Shown piece by piece: positions 36,047-48,077 of a DNA stretch of 64,000 nucleotides. The translations under genes and the position numbers were made by a program. Numbering within the stretch: position 1 is the first letter of the stretch; every line of letters begins with the position of its first letter. The notes beneath the pieces were generated by a model, which made no database searches, was not told the origin of the DNA, and saw nothing but the letters and a program-made list of their open reading frames with translations. This stretch comes from Cinnamomum chago (Eukaryota > Streptophyta > Magnoliopsida > Laurales > Lauraceae), in assembly GCA_038049695.1 (NCBI GenBank), contig CP142460.1:24868501-24932500 (forward strand), written 5' to 3'.

Positions 36047-38872
36047 ACTATGTGGTGAGTGGGACCCATGTTGGATATCCAAGGAATGTTTGGACTCTTG
36101 CTTTGCTTTCTTATTTGAGTCTCCTCCCATATTTGGCAATCTTTCTTACTTGCAACTCCTTCTTTGTCATGCTTTGTGATTTCTTCCATTTTAGCTATGA
36201 ATTTCTCTCCTTGCATTTGTAATACCTACAAACAATAAAATAACATAATTAATTTAATTAATCTCTTTCGACGGTATAACCAAGTCCTCATTAAGGGGCC
36301 TAAAATGTATCTTTTAGGCTCTCATCAGTTCATTAAGTAATCCCAAAACAAAACAAAGCAAACGAAGCTAAGGAACATGAACATAGCATGTAGACAAGTA
36401 CCAGAGGTACAATTTGGAATCAGAAGCGATAGATAATCCAATCCTAGGTACAATGTTAAACCCGAGGCATCGTACAATCATACTCAGTCAACAAAGGGAA
36501 TAGGGTTCGCGATACCCAAATGGACAATCTTCGTGCATAGATAATAAAGAGGGTATCCCGCTGTCCCATACCGCTTAAGATTGAGATAGGTTGTAACCGA
36601 TGCAACCGGATTAACCGTAAAAGATGTCGGCTCAAAACATCTTTACATATAGTCAAATGAGGCCAAAAAAGTAGCCAAGGTTCCACCTAAGTCCAACCAA
36701 AAGAGTGTCTAAAGGGCCCTTCAAAAGGTATCCATCAGGGGGCCCGGTCCACAACCCAAATAGAGTACCCGGTCGACCTGACCCAGTTCGGTCGATCAGA
36801 AATTGTAAACAAATGGAGTGCACGGTGTTTTCCATCAGGCTCCAGAGAGCCTCATTGTGTGTGGCCGGTCGACCTGGTCCCCTTGGCTGGTCGACCCGGT
36901 CCCCTTGGCCGGTCAACTGCATACACTGCAGTTACAGAACCTCAGTTCTACAACTGAAGTGAAATGCGTGGAAACCCCTTTCCAAAATCGCAGAACATGT
37001 AATCAGTCAATATGAAGGGCCTAACCCTTCCATTCTAATCCTGCAACAAAGAAAATAGGGCATTGCCCTCTCCACATACATCCATACCCCCTCTCAACTA
37101 GTCCATTGAACCAACATCCATCCCAATCCAACCATTCAATTTATATTATCATGATTTCAAACATTCAAAGTATTAATGAGCATGTGGTCATCTAAATCAT
37201 CATCAATCATCAAATCAAAGGAAAGACAAACATTTCCAAGTATATATATATATATATATATAAATATCTACTTGCCTTTAGTTGAAAATGCCAAATCCAC
37301 AAATCCTAGCTCCATAGCCCAACAAACCAAGCCGAAGGGATAAATAACAAAACAAAACTAAATTAAATATAAAATTACTAGAGGGGAAGCTCTAAGCTAC
37401 CAAACACATTTCTACACCCAAAGTGTATTAACCCAAACCTAAGGGGAATGAGAGCTTACCAAACAGATGGGAATGGATTGGTGGCTTGCAAATTGAAGAC
37501 GATTGAGCTCGTGGAGTCCACGCAAAGATGATAGTGATGATCGAAGGTTGTGGGGCCCACTTGATTGGTGGCCCACTAAATTAGTGGTGATGGAGGGTCA
37601 TGGTGGTCCATTGACAAGAAGAATGAAGAAGACATAATGAAAGAAAGAAAGACAGAATGAGAGAAAGAATGGGAGAGAATTAGAGAGATAGAGAGAGATG
37701 ATGACATGGTGAGGTGGGTGGGAGAGAAAGTCAACCCATGTTGACAGTGAGTGTAGAGAGAAATTGAAATGGTGGAGTGGGTTAGTCATGTTGGCAGCGA
37801 AGGGAGAAAATAAAAACAAAAAAAGAAAGAGGGAGAAATGGTGGAATGGGTGAGATGAGTGAGATGAATGAGGAAGGGGTTTACCCACGTGGGCAGTGAG
37901 TGAAGAGAGAGGAGAGAGAGAAAAGAGAGAAACAAAGAAAGAGAGAGAAATAGAAGATGAGATGGGAGAGATGGGCTGGTTCACGCTGGCAGCAAGAGGA
38001 TGGAGGGAGAGACGAGAGAAAAGAAAGAAAACAAAGAAGGAAGAGAGAAACAGAGAGGGAAAAATGGGGAAAACAGGGAGAGAGAGAAATAGGAAAATAG
38101 AATAGAGAAATAGAGAGTGAAATGGAATGGGCTGGTTCGCCGAAGATGGGGAGCTCGGCGGCGGTGCAGGTGGGTCCGACATTGAATGATGAAGCTGGGA
38201 TGGTGGGGCAGCATGGCTGGGAGGAGAGATGAACGAGAGAAATGAGAGTTGAGATGAGATGCAAGAGTGGAGAAGAGAGAGGAGAAGGAGAGCTTGGCGG
38301 AGGTGGTGGTGGTCGCCGGAGATGGGGGAGCTTGGCGACGGTGGCAGCACGCCATGAGGGAGGGAGAACGAGAGAGATAAGATGAGAGAAGGAGGAGGAT
38401 GAGAGAAAGGGAGATTGGGGCTGCTGTGTTGGAGTGAATGAGAAGGCGGAGTGGGATTTGTGACCTAAAAGGGATTGGGGGGTGGGTCTCACGTGGGATA
38501 AAGTGGGGTGGGGGTATGATGGGATGAGATGGGAATTAATAAAATGGGCTTGGATGGGTACGGGTCAAGTCAGGTTTTGGGTCGGGTTCAAGGGTCCGGA
38601 TCGAGGTGCAACAGAAGAATAAAATCCGGGAAATTAGGTAATCTACCCGTTGGTGCCAAAATCTCGAAAAGCGAAAAATACTAAAAAGTCCTCGGAACTT
38701 TTTGAAAATAGCGACACACACGCCTACTGTACCCAAGCGGGCTCGGATCTCAACCCAATTTCGCACGCGCAATCCTAATGATTAATCGGACCTGTTTGCT
38801 TATAACAAGCTTAATTAGCTAAAAGTACAATTAACTAAGCTAATTACAACCTTAGAATTTCGGGATGTTACA

Positions 38873-38890
38873 TCCTTCCCTCCTTAGAAC
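38873..38890 (-). other. Polypurine tract of the LARD
   Basis: The minus strand reads AAGGAGGGAAGGA immediately before the 3' LTR start TGTAACATC. This is the expected plus-strand priming site. Confidence 0.8.
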
Positions 38891-40645
38891 ATTTGGTCAT
38901 CCAAATGACTAAATCTATCACAGGTAAAAGATTTGGTTACTCTAGTTAAACTCTATCTCTAAAGTCTGAAGGTGGCAAGCTGCGGTGAAATTCTGGATAG
39001 TGATCAAGCTGCTTGAAATCTGACTCACAATCTGCTCACAACTTCGAAACTCTGTCTGACATAACAAACATCTAACACAAACCCTGCTATCACTGTCTTC
39101 ATACTATCTTATCAGTAGTGACTCCGTAAGTCCTCGTACATCTGACACACAAAATGCCCTGACAAAACAACACACCTTCCACGAGTCTGAACTCTAGCCT
39201 GTTTGCAGTCTTCTCTATCATTTGACCAACTCTAGGTCATTTCTCTGACTATCCTTGATTCTGCCCAAAATGTCTACTCTCATCGTGACATGGTATCAAT
39301 CACCCACAAGCTAATATGTCTTCTCACTACATCTGCCTCTGCTGTCTCAAGTTTAGATCCTCCCTGGAAAATAGGTACTGTAGATTTCTATGCTCTGAGT
39401 TCAAATCTCTCCCAATACTGTTAGTGCATCCACATCTCTAAAGTTAAAACCACTGTTGCAATTTCTAAGTCTTAGTCAATGTATTTCTTTTCGAAATCTT
39501 TCAGCTGTTTGGACCCGTAGGTCGTTATCTTTTTCATTCTGTATCAGCACCAATCTCGATAGAATTCCTAAAACACCAGAAAATTCACAAAATTGCCATC
39601 TCTTATCAATAAAGTCTGTAGTCAACATTTACTTCAACTGCTTGAACCACTGCTTCCACTAACGCTGGATCTATTGTCAATCCCTTTTAATCACAAAAGA
39701 ATTGGTGCAAGAATCAGTGCACCTCATAGTGACATACTTGGTTTCCCAAAACTTCTATCTAGCATATCTTGTAACTGTGCTGCCAGTTTTCTCAACTATG
39801 TTAGAGCCTTGCTGTACACGGTCTTGGATATCAGTGTCGTCCCTGACACAAGCTAAATAGTGAAGTCGATCTTTCTGATTGACGATCCAGTATCTCCTCC
39901 TGAAAGACATCCGGAAACTCATATATCATAGGTATATCATAACCTTCACACCCACTTCAAATCAACCTGTCTACTCGCAAAGCTAAAGTAACTCTAGTAC
40001 ATAGACTTCTTTTGCCCCACAAACTCAACATCTGCCACTTACAACTATGCGAATCTCAATCTAACTCTAGAAACATCACAAAAATGTCGGTAATATCTGA
40101 AGTCAATTTCTTCTCAAACCAAATCTCAAACTTCTCTAACCACACAAAGCACAACTTACCTGATCAACTATGCCAACGAATTTGCAATCGAAGAAAAACC
40201 CTGAACAAATCTTCTACTGAAGCCAACAAACTTGAGAAAACTCTGAATCTCTGACACTAACATGGAACTGAATAGCGAGAATAACTCTAACTTCAACGAG
40301 ATCTACTACAAAGTCCACTTCAGCGAACTGGAAAAGTCTCAAGACGGTTGCAACTACTCGAACAAAACTAAGAAAGAAAGTAACAAAATCTAAGAAACTC
40401 TTATTCTAGCACAACCGCGGTACTGAAACCTCAAACAGTGGGTAACGAGACATTACATTCTCTCCCCACTAACAAGGAATTTGGTCCCCAAATTCATTTC
40501 TATAGGAGAAATTACTAAACACCTGATGTACAAACAAACAATACTATAGGATCCATACATACATAATATAAATGCCAACTACCGAATCGAATTTCTCACA
40601 CGCGTCCTCTTGTTTCTAGTAGATTTTATTTCTAAAAACGTGCCC
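38891..40645 (-). pseudogene. Internal region of the LARD with decayed gypsy pol traces
   Basis: No frame is open for long. On the minus strand near 39930-39880 a stretch reads YEFPDVFQEEILD. This resembles the EFPDVFPEELPGLPP block just before the reverse transcriptase of chromovirus-type gypsy elements. Near 39535-39480 DNDLRVQTAERFRKE resembles another gypsy pol or linker segment. These suggest a collapsed pol gene rather than unrelated filler. Frames are broken repeatedly, so I give low confidence to any domain boundary. Confidence 0.45.
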
Positions 40646-40657
40646 GCTCTGATACCA
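40646..40657 (-). other. Primer-binding site of the LARD (initiator tRNA-Met)
   Basis: On the minus strand, TGGTATCAGAGC lies 2 nt inside the 5' LTR. It is complementary to the 3' end of plant initiator tRNA-Met, the primer used by most plant LTR retrotransposons. Confidence 0.85.
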
Positions 40658-40659
40658 CT

Positions 40660-43600
40660 TGTCACACCCCCAAAAGTGAAACCAAGGTTATACGTGAGAT
40701 TAGGGTCAATTAAAACTTTTTCCAACATTAATCAAATGTAACTTGCCCTAATCATGTCCCATAGGATCGAAGTCCGCGGTGAGGTATGAATATTTCCTCG
40801 GTAACCGTAAAACACAGCGGAACATCATAATTAAACAAATGGTACGATATAACATTTCAGAGTATGCACATCTTTCTTTTCTATAGTTTAAGTTTAGCAA
40901 AAGATAACAAAAGTATATTAATTAATGACTTCTAACAAAACCTAATCCAAAAGAGAATAAATACGAACCAACCAAAGTATGAAGGCACTCGTATGCTGGT
41001 CATGACGACAATGTCATCGACGCACAACTCGTACTCACCATCAGGCTAAACTACCTGAAGCAACGCCTCCACTTTCCCAAAAGGTAGATGTACCCAGTAC
41101 CTATGCACCAAGTGCAGCATCAGACATGACGGTCGGCAGGCATATATAAATATAAAACATCAATAGTTATGCAGAACGAATAAGAATAGGCGATAAACAA
41201 GATCATAAAACACGCATAGTATCCTAATCGTAAGAAGTGCATAGCATACGAATCATAAACAAACTAATATAAACATCTAGCAAGATAGGCAGTCCACATA
41301 TGCTAATTACCACGGGATAGTGTCATTGCCCTCCCATACTCACATTGAGTCGTGGTGGAGATATCAAGAGGCACATGATATACTCGGCAAACAAGAGGCA
41401 CAGGATAAAAACCCGGCAAACAAGAAAGATGGATACCAAGAGGCCAATAGTCATCAAGTCAAGTGTTCAAGATGTATCCGATGGTGTACATCCATCTAAA
41501 ATGTAAAAAGTCGTACTGCGCAGACGTTCATCAAGGTCCTCACAAAGATGGTGCCCCATCTGTGTTGGGCGATATATAGCTTAGTGGTGCCTGACACAAA
41601 GATCCCTAGACAAACAATCGTGAGGGGCTAGACTTTCTTGCGCGAACAAGATTCATCAACAAAAGAGAGACTACTTTCCATTATCAAGTCAAGATCAATC
41701 AAGCAAGCTTCTTCAAATGTCAATATCATAAGCAGTCCTCATCAAGCTTTTACAATCAAAGCCACCTAGCCTCAATACCTCCATCAATCGTCAAAATAAG
41801 CAGAACATCAAAGGGGATCCTAAGTTCAACACCTAGGTTCATTAAGTAATCCCAAAACAAAACAAAGCAAACGAAGCTAAGGAACATGAACATAGCATGT
41901 AGACAAGTACCAGACGGTACAATTTGGAATCAGAAGCGATAGACAATCCAATCCTAGGTACAATGGTAAACCCGAGGCATCATACAATCATACGCAGTCA
42001 ACAAAGGGAATAGGGTTCGCGATACCCAAATGGACAATCTTCATGCATAGATAATAAAGAGGGTATCCTGCTGTCCCGTACCGTTCAAGATTTAGATAGG
42101 TTGTAACCAATGCAACCGGATTAATCGTAAAAGATGTCGGCTCAAAACATCTTTACATATAGTCAAATGAGTCCAAAAAGGTAGCCAAGGTTCCACCTAA
42201 GTCCAACCAAAAGAGTGTCCAAAGGGCCCTTCAAAAGGTATGCATCAGTGGGCCCGGTCCACATCCCACATAGAGTACCCGGTCGACCCGACCCAGTTTG
42301 GTTGATCGGAAGTTGTAAACAAATGGAGTGCACGGTGTTTTCCATCAGGCTCTAGAGAGCCTCATTGTGTGTGGCCGGCCGACCCGGTCCCCTTGGCCGG
42401 TCAACCGCATACACTGCAGTTACAGAACCTCAGTTCTGCAACTGAAGTGAAATGGGTGGAAACCCCTTTCCAAAATCCCAGAACATGTAATCAGTTAATA
42501 TGAAGGGCCTAACCCTTCCATTCTAATCCTGCAACAAAGAAAATAGGGCATTGCCCTCTCCACATACATCCATACCCCCTCTCATCTAGTCCATTGAACC
42601 AACATCTATCCCAATCCAACCATTCAATTTATATTATCATGTTTTCAAACATTTAAAGTATTAATGAGCATGTGGTCATATAAATCATCATCAATCATCA
42701 AATCAAATGAAAGACAAACATATCCAAGCAAATATATAACTATCTACTTGCCTTTGGTTGAAAATGCCAAATCCACAAATCCTAGCTCCATAGCCCAACA
42801 AACCAAGCCTAAGGGAAAAATAACAAAACAAAACAAAATTAAATATAAAATTACTAGAGGGGAAGCTCTAAGCTACCAAACACATTTCTACACCCAAAGT
42901 GTATTAACCCAAACCTAAGGGGAATGAGAGCTTACCAAACAAATGGGAATGGAGTGGTGGCTTGCAAATTGAAGATGATTGAGCTCGTGGAGTCCACGCA
43001 AAGATGATAGTGATGATCGAAGGTTGTGGGGCCCACTTGATTGGTGGCCCACTAAATTAGTGGTGATGGAGGGTCATGGTGGTCCATTGACAAGAAGAAT
43101 GAAGAAGACATAATGAAAGAAAGAAAGACAGAATGAGAGAAAGAATGGGAGAGAATTAGAGAGATAGAGAGAGATGATGACATGGTGAGGTGGGTGGGAG
43201 AGAAAGTCAACCCATGTTGACAGTGAGTGTAGAGAGAAATTGAAATGGTGGAGTGGGTTAGTCATGTTGGCAGCAAAGGGAGAAAATAAAAACAAAAAAA
43301 AGAAAGAGGGAGAAATGGTGGAATGGGTGAGATGAGTGAGATGAATGAGGAAGGGGTTTACCCACGTGGGCAGTGAGTGAAGAGAGAGGAGAGAGAGAAA
43401 AGAGAGAAACAAAGAAAGAGAGAGAAATAGAAAATGAGATGGGAGAGATGGGCTGGTTCACGCTGGCAGCAAGAGGGTGGAGGGAGAGATGAGAGAAAAG
43501 AAAGAAAACAAAGAAGGAAGAGAGAAACAGAGAGGGAAAAATGGGGAAAACAGGGAGAGAGAGAAATAGGAAAATAGAAGAGAGAAATAGAGAGTGAAAT

Positions 43601-44353
43601 GGAATGGGCTGGTTCGCCGAAGATGGGGAGCTCGGCGGCGGTGCAGGTGGGTCCGACATTGAATGATGAAGCTGGGACGGTGGGGGCAGCATGGCTGGGA
43701 GGAGAGATGAGTGAGAGAAATGAGAGCTGAGATGAGATGCAAGAGTGGAGAAGAGAGAGGAGAAGGAGAGCTTGGCGGAGGTGGTGGTGATCGCCGGAGA
43801 TGGGGGAGCTTGGCGACGGTGGCAGCATGCTATGAGGGAGGGAGAATGAGAGAGATAAGATGAGAGAAGGAGGAGGATGAGAGAAAGGGAGATTGGGGCT
43901 GCTGTGTTGGAGTGAATGAGAAGGGGGAGTGGGATTTGTGACCTAAAAGGGATTGGGGGGTGGGTCTCACGTGGGATAAAGTGGGGTGGGGGTATGATGG
44001 GATGAGATGGGAATTAATAAAATGGGCTTGGATGGGTACGGGTCAAGTCAGGTTTTGGGTCGGGTTCGAGGGTCCGGATTGAGGTGCAACAGAAGAATAA
44101 AATCCGGGAAATTAGGTAATCTACCCGTTGGTGCTAAAATCTCGAAAAGCGAAAAATACTAAAAAGTCCTCAGAACTTTTCGGAAATAGCGACACACACA
44201 CACCTACTGTACCTAAGCGGGCTCGGATCTCAACCCAATTTTGCACGTGCAATTCTAATGATTAATCGGACTTGTTTGGCTTATAACGAGCTTAATTAGC
44301 TAAAAGTACAATTAACTATGCTAATTACAACCTTGGAATTTCGAGATGTTACA
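40660..44353 (-). repeat. 5' LTR of the LARD, uninterrupted (3,694 bp)
   Basis: It starts TGTCACACC and ends GATGTTACA on the plus strand, with TG...CA termini. It holds the GGTCGACC-type repeats near 42281-42406 and the purine-rich tract at about 43085-43930. It lacks one 22-bp repeat that the other LTR keeps at 36867-36918. Confidence 0.88.
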
Positions 44354-45392
44354 GCTTCCATCCCCATTATTGAACTGGAGGAATCACTGGTGGAGGAAAG
44401 CCGGAAAACCTTGCAACACACCCTCATCGGTCACTTCCTTTAGAGACAAATCCCCCCAACCCAAAGGTTTTAGCTCAAAGACTCCCCTCAGTTTAGTGGC
44501 TCCAAGGGGGTCTTGACGTTCTTGAGCTTCCCAAAGGCTTCATCTTGTTCACCTTCACCAGTGTATCGGGTCTCTGCAGAGCCAGTGAAGGTTCCCCATG
44601 GACAGTGGCAGGTGCACCAATTGCAGTCACGGCCTGGGTTCCAAACTTTGACCCCCAACGAGCATATTTCGGTTCCGCACCAGTTTGGGTCCTCGTACTA
44701 GGGCTACCACTGGACTTCTGGAGTGAGAAGGTCCTAGGTATGATCTTGGCCCCGCTGAGGAAATTCATTCGCATGGGTCCTGTCACTCAAAGTCTCGGCC
44801 GAATGGGGAAGAAAGCAACAACAACAAGGATCCTGGTGGAAGTTGACATGTAGAAACCTCTAACACGGGAAGTCCTAATCCAGACAGGGTTGGATCGATC
44901 CAACCTTTAGTTCTTGAAAACCCCCCCACCAGAATGTCCCTCCTACAAAAGACTTCAGATCAAATCACCCCTTTGTATTTTCTACAATTATACACCCACA
45001 GGCCCTTTGACTAAGGCGTTACCAGATAAGGGGAAGAACCCAACATTACCGGATAAGGGGAAGAAACGAATCAATGATGAAGATACATCCTCTAACCGCG
45101 ATACAACCTAAGACGCCTGGCAGGAATTGGTGCGAGGAAGGAGACGACGGCGCTAGTTCACCAGGGTGGGCCATCTCAGTCCTCCTCAACATCTACTGTC
45201 TCATTGTAGCCTTGTGCTTTCTGAATGGCTGGGATCTCGATATCTCGTGATACAAAAATTACTACACATGGCATTGGCATGCAACCTCAATCTCCACGCT
45301 TTCTGCTGAAAGGATGGGTAATAGATCAATTTGCACCCGGGATCAAGGCGTCACATTCCAGAGCCTAATCATCATCAGAAAGAGGCTGTCCA
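44354..45392 (+). pseudogene. LINE ORF1-like (DUF4283) remnant, left part
   Basis: The frame at 44545-44853 ends with VWVLVLGLPLDFWSEKVLG and KATTTRILVEVDM, matching the pattern of the DUF4283 domain of plant L1-type ORF1 proteins: a hydrophobic block, W, a gap, then RxLVEVD. Downstream (about 44914-45150) are short Lys-rich pieces and a WQELVRGRRRR tail, as at the end of such ORF1s. Several stops separate the pieces. A further short frame from 45319 is cut by the copia insertion at 45392. Confidence 0.6.
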
Positions 45393-47032
45393 TGAAAGTC
45401 CAAGACCGAATCGTAGAGGGGGGGGGGGGGTGAATAGGATGAGCTCTAAGAACCTAGACCAATTTGAATTCTTTTAACTTTTAAGTCAATTAAGATTTGG
45501 TGAAGATTAATTATCTTGTGATAGAAAGAAATCTCTAAGATGAGCATACACAAGTAATCACAACTACAATCTTCATTTAACCGAAAGTAAAACATTCATG
45601 TAAAAAGAGAGCAAAAGAGCAACCACCATGACAAGCACATTTATAGTGGTTCGGCCAAATTGCCTACATCCACTCCCGATACACTTATCGGTATTCACTA
45701 ACTTCAATTAAGGTTTAGGATCACCTCAAACCTTACAATCAACACTATGCTTTTCAAGGCTAAGCATGAACCTTTACACCATATGCTTTTCAAGGCTAAG
45801 CATAAACCTTTACAACATACAATTTTTCTCTTAAGAAATATGCCTAAGAATGCATGGATTAAGAGAACTATATGAGTGCAAAAGAGTGCCTCTAAATAGG
45901 CTCAATAGAAAGTGAAAATCTCAAGTTCTAGAGAAATGCAAGTGAATGACAAAGTTTATGTAAAATGCATTTTCTAGAAATTACTCTTTCTCTTTTTGAA
46001 AAGATACAATCTTAAATGTTTCAAAGATGATAAACATATGTTTGAGAAAGAGCGATTTGTCTAACACATGAATTTAACAAGGTAAACTAACTTGATTTCA
46101 AAGAAAACAAATTCAAGTCTAACATGTTTATATTGAAACAAGAAAACAACTTCATGTGAAACAATGACAACATGTTGTATTCATAGCATATGAGATTACT
46201 AAGATATTAGGCATGTTATGAAAGACAACATTTTAAAAGAAAAGCAACTTGTTAATCATGTTTAGAAAGAGATCAAAGATTTGAAACAAAACATGATTTC
46301 AAAAAGACTAGGATTAAAGAAAGCACACCCATTTGAAGATCAAAGGTTGGTTTAATGGAATGGCTTCATAATCCCCTTAGAAATGCTCTTGAGAAGTTGC
46401 AAACAAATGGCCTCAAAAGTCCCTCCAAGATCAGCAACTTTCTTCAACCAAAAAGTCACTTTTTATAGAGAAAAAGTTGCCAACGGCTAGTCCTCGGTCG
46501 ACCGGCACACAGGCCTCGGTCGACCGGGAACACACAACGGTCATATTTTTGACCGTTTGAAAATTCTGCACAAAACTGCATTTTAAAAGATGCAGTGATC
46601 CCGGTCGACCGGCAGCCTTGTCCCGGTCGACCGGCGACACTGGAAAATGCCCAGTTTTTTGAAAAAAAAAGAGAAACTTGTAATTTAAGAGGGCATCTTC
46701 CAGGGGACTTTGAGACACACTTACCAAGCAATAAATCATGACTGAAAGAAGATGAAAACTCAATTTATTAAAGCCATGAAAACTCCAAATCAAAATAATG
46801 AATTTAAAGATAGAAACTTTGGAAAGCTTGGATGATTTTTGAAACCAAAAAACTCCATGATCTTAAGAGATAAATTGAAATGAAAACCATGCATATTAAA
46901 TGATAAATACAAAGATTAAGAATGAGTAATATGCATGATGACCCTATGAAAAAGACCATGAATGAATGAGAGGACAAGCTTTAAGAAAGTGAATGCATCC
47001 TATCAAATTGCAACAAAACAAAAACTCTAACA
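45393..47032 (-). repeat. 3' LTR of the copia element
   Basis: On the minus strand it starts TGTTAGAGTTTTTG and ends GGACTTTCA. It keeps four CGGTCGACCG palindromes (46495, 46517, 46603, 46624). On the minus strand the palindromes are followed by GGACTAGCCGTTGGCAACTT and a CTATAAAAAG TATA box (about 46462-46471). Confidence 0.92.
46462..46633 (-). promoter_or_regulatory. Palindrome pairs and TATA box, copia 3' LTR
   Basis: CGGTCGACCG copies at 46603/46624 and 46495/46517 form two pairs (21 and 22 bp). On the minus strand they precede TATAAAAAG by about 25 bp, the same order and spacing as in the solo LTR at 34229-34390. This is probably the LTR promoter with its upstream element. Confidence 0.75.
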
Positions 47033-47310
47033 ATCTCCCCCTTTGCAATTTGATGGCAACTCTTTGAAGCTTGAACTCTCTCTCAATCTCCTCTTAAACT
47101 GAACAGCAACAACTTTGGATATTTAAGGAGCTTTGGATATTTGGGAGCATTTGGATCTTTTGGAGCTTTGGATTTTCCTTGCGGGAGCGATGACAAAAGA
47201 CGACCAACCTAGAAGCTAACACTCTAGCCAAAGCTACTCCCCCTCAAACAAAGCAACCCTTGAAATCTTCTCCCCCTCAATTGGAGAACTCTCTCCCCCT
47301 TTGACATCTA
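47033..47310 (-). other. Multiple polypurine tracts of the copia element
   Basis: The minus strand has AAAGGGGGAGATT directly before the 3' LTR, and further AGGGGGAG-type tracts at about 47240, 47272 and 47293. Repeated polypurine tracts are reported as characteristic of Sireviruses. Confidence 0.8.
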
Positions 47311-47420
47311 ATTGCAAAGGAGCCTGCCCATCAAAGATAAAACACATAACCTTGTTAGTAGCACCTGCTTATAAGAGATATAAAAAAAAGATATGGAACA
47401 GGTGATTAGCCAACAAGAAT

Positions 47421-48077
47421 TTAAAATTCAGGGCAAGGGCCAATGCCCAATTGATGTCTCAATTTAATGAAACGATCATTTCCAAGGGGTTTAGTGAACA
47501 AATCAGCCAATTGGGTATCTGTAGGAACAAACAATAGCTCAATAGTGCCTTGGTCAGCATGATCACGCAAGAAATGATAGCGAATGTCAATGTGCTTGGT
47601 GCGTGAGTGCTGAACAGGATTTTTTGAGATACTGATGGCACTAGAGTTATCACACATGATAGGCATGCATTGTTGTGGAACATTATAATCTAATAAAGTT
47701 TGTTTCATCCACAACAGCTGGGCACAGCAGCTACCTGCAGCAATATATTCAGCTTCTGCAGTAGACAAGGATACAGAATTTTGCTTTTTGCTATGCCAGG
47801 CTACTAAACAGTTCCCTAAGAAATAGCAGCAGCCACTAGTGCTCTTCCTATCATCTATTGATCCTGCCCAATCTGCATCACTATATCCAATTAATTGCAG
47901 AGTTGAGTCATGAGGATACCAGATACCATAATGAGAAGTCCCATTAATATATTTAATGATACGTTTGACAACTTTAATGTGAGACTCTCGGGGGTCAGAT
48001 TGATATCTAGCACATATACCAACGCTAAAAGAGATATCAGGGCGGCTAGCAGTGAGGTAGAGAAGGCTTCCTATCAT
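47421..48077 (-). pseudogene. Copia RNase H, separated from RT by a one-base deletion
   Basis: The 218-codon frame begins [15 protein letters not shown], the normal link between copia RT and RNase H. It carries the RNase H acidic residues in SDADWAG, STAEAEY and MCDNSSA, followed by the HSRTKHIDIRYHFLRD block and the ADLFTKPL end. It is complete to the normal C-terminus. It lies in another frame than RT because of the deletion near 48105. It has no start of its own that would be expected to be used. Confidence 0.92.

Larger units (their letters stand above)
32761..36327. mobile_element. Element C: TG...CA element (solo LTR or TRIM), split by a Sirevirus-like solo LTR
   Basis: It begins TGATCAATCC and ends CTCTCATCA, with the target duplication GTTCA (32756-32760 and 36328-36332) in the LARD LTR. 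Its own sequence is 32761-33839 plus 36052-36327 (about 1.35 kb). TG...CA ends with a 5-bp duplication fit an LTR retrotransposon. No primer site or gene is seen, so it is a solo LTR or a small non-autonomous element. The strand is unknown. Confidence 0.75.
24520..38872 (-). repeat. 3' LTR of the LARD, split by two nested insertions
   Basis: LTR sequence is present as 24520-25263, 32324-32760 and 36333-38872 (about 3.72 kb in total), collinear with the intact LTR at 40660-44353. The gaps are exactly the inserted elements plus one copy of each target duplication. The segment at 37600-38450 is purine-rich (GAGAGA-type) and gives long Ser/Pro/Leu-rich minus-strand ORFs that I do not consider genes. 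Confidence 0.88.
24520..44353 (-). mobile_element. LARD-like Ty3/gypsy element with 3.7-kb LTRs, heavily nested
   Basis: The two LTRs are flanked outside by the same 5-bp target duplication, GCTTC (24515-24519 and 44354-44358). LTR ends on the minus strand are TGTAACATC...GTGACA. The primer site next to the right LTR and the polypurine tract next to the left LTR both place the coding sense on the minus strand, so the right LTR is the 5' LTR. The internal region (38873-40659) is only 1.8 kb and has no intact ORF. Large LTRs with little coding capacity define LARDs. The LTRs differ at many positions, so the insertion is old compared with the copia element nearby. Confidence 0.88.

Noticed and set aside
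37598..38492. A 250-codon Ser/Pro-rich protein gene
   Set aside because: It lies in a purine-rich LTR tract, is frameshifted in the sister LTR and has no domain.
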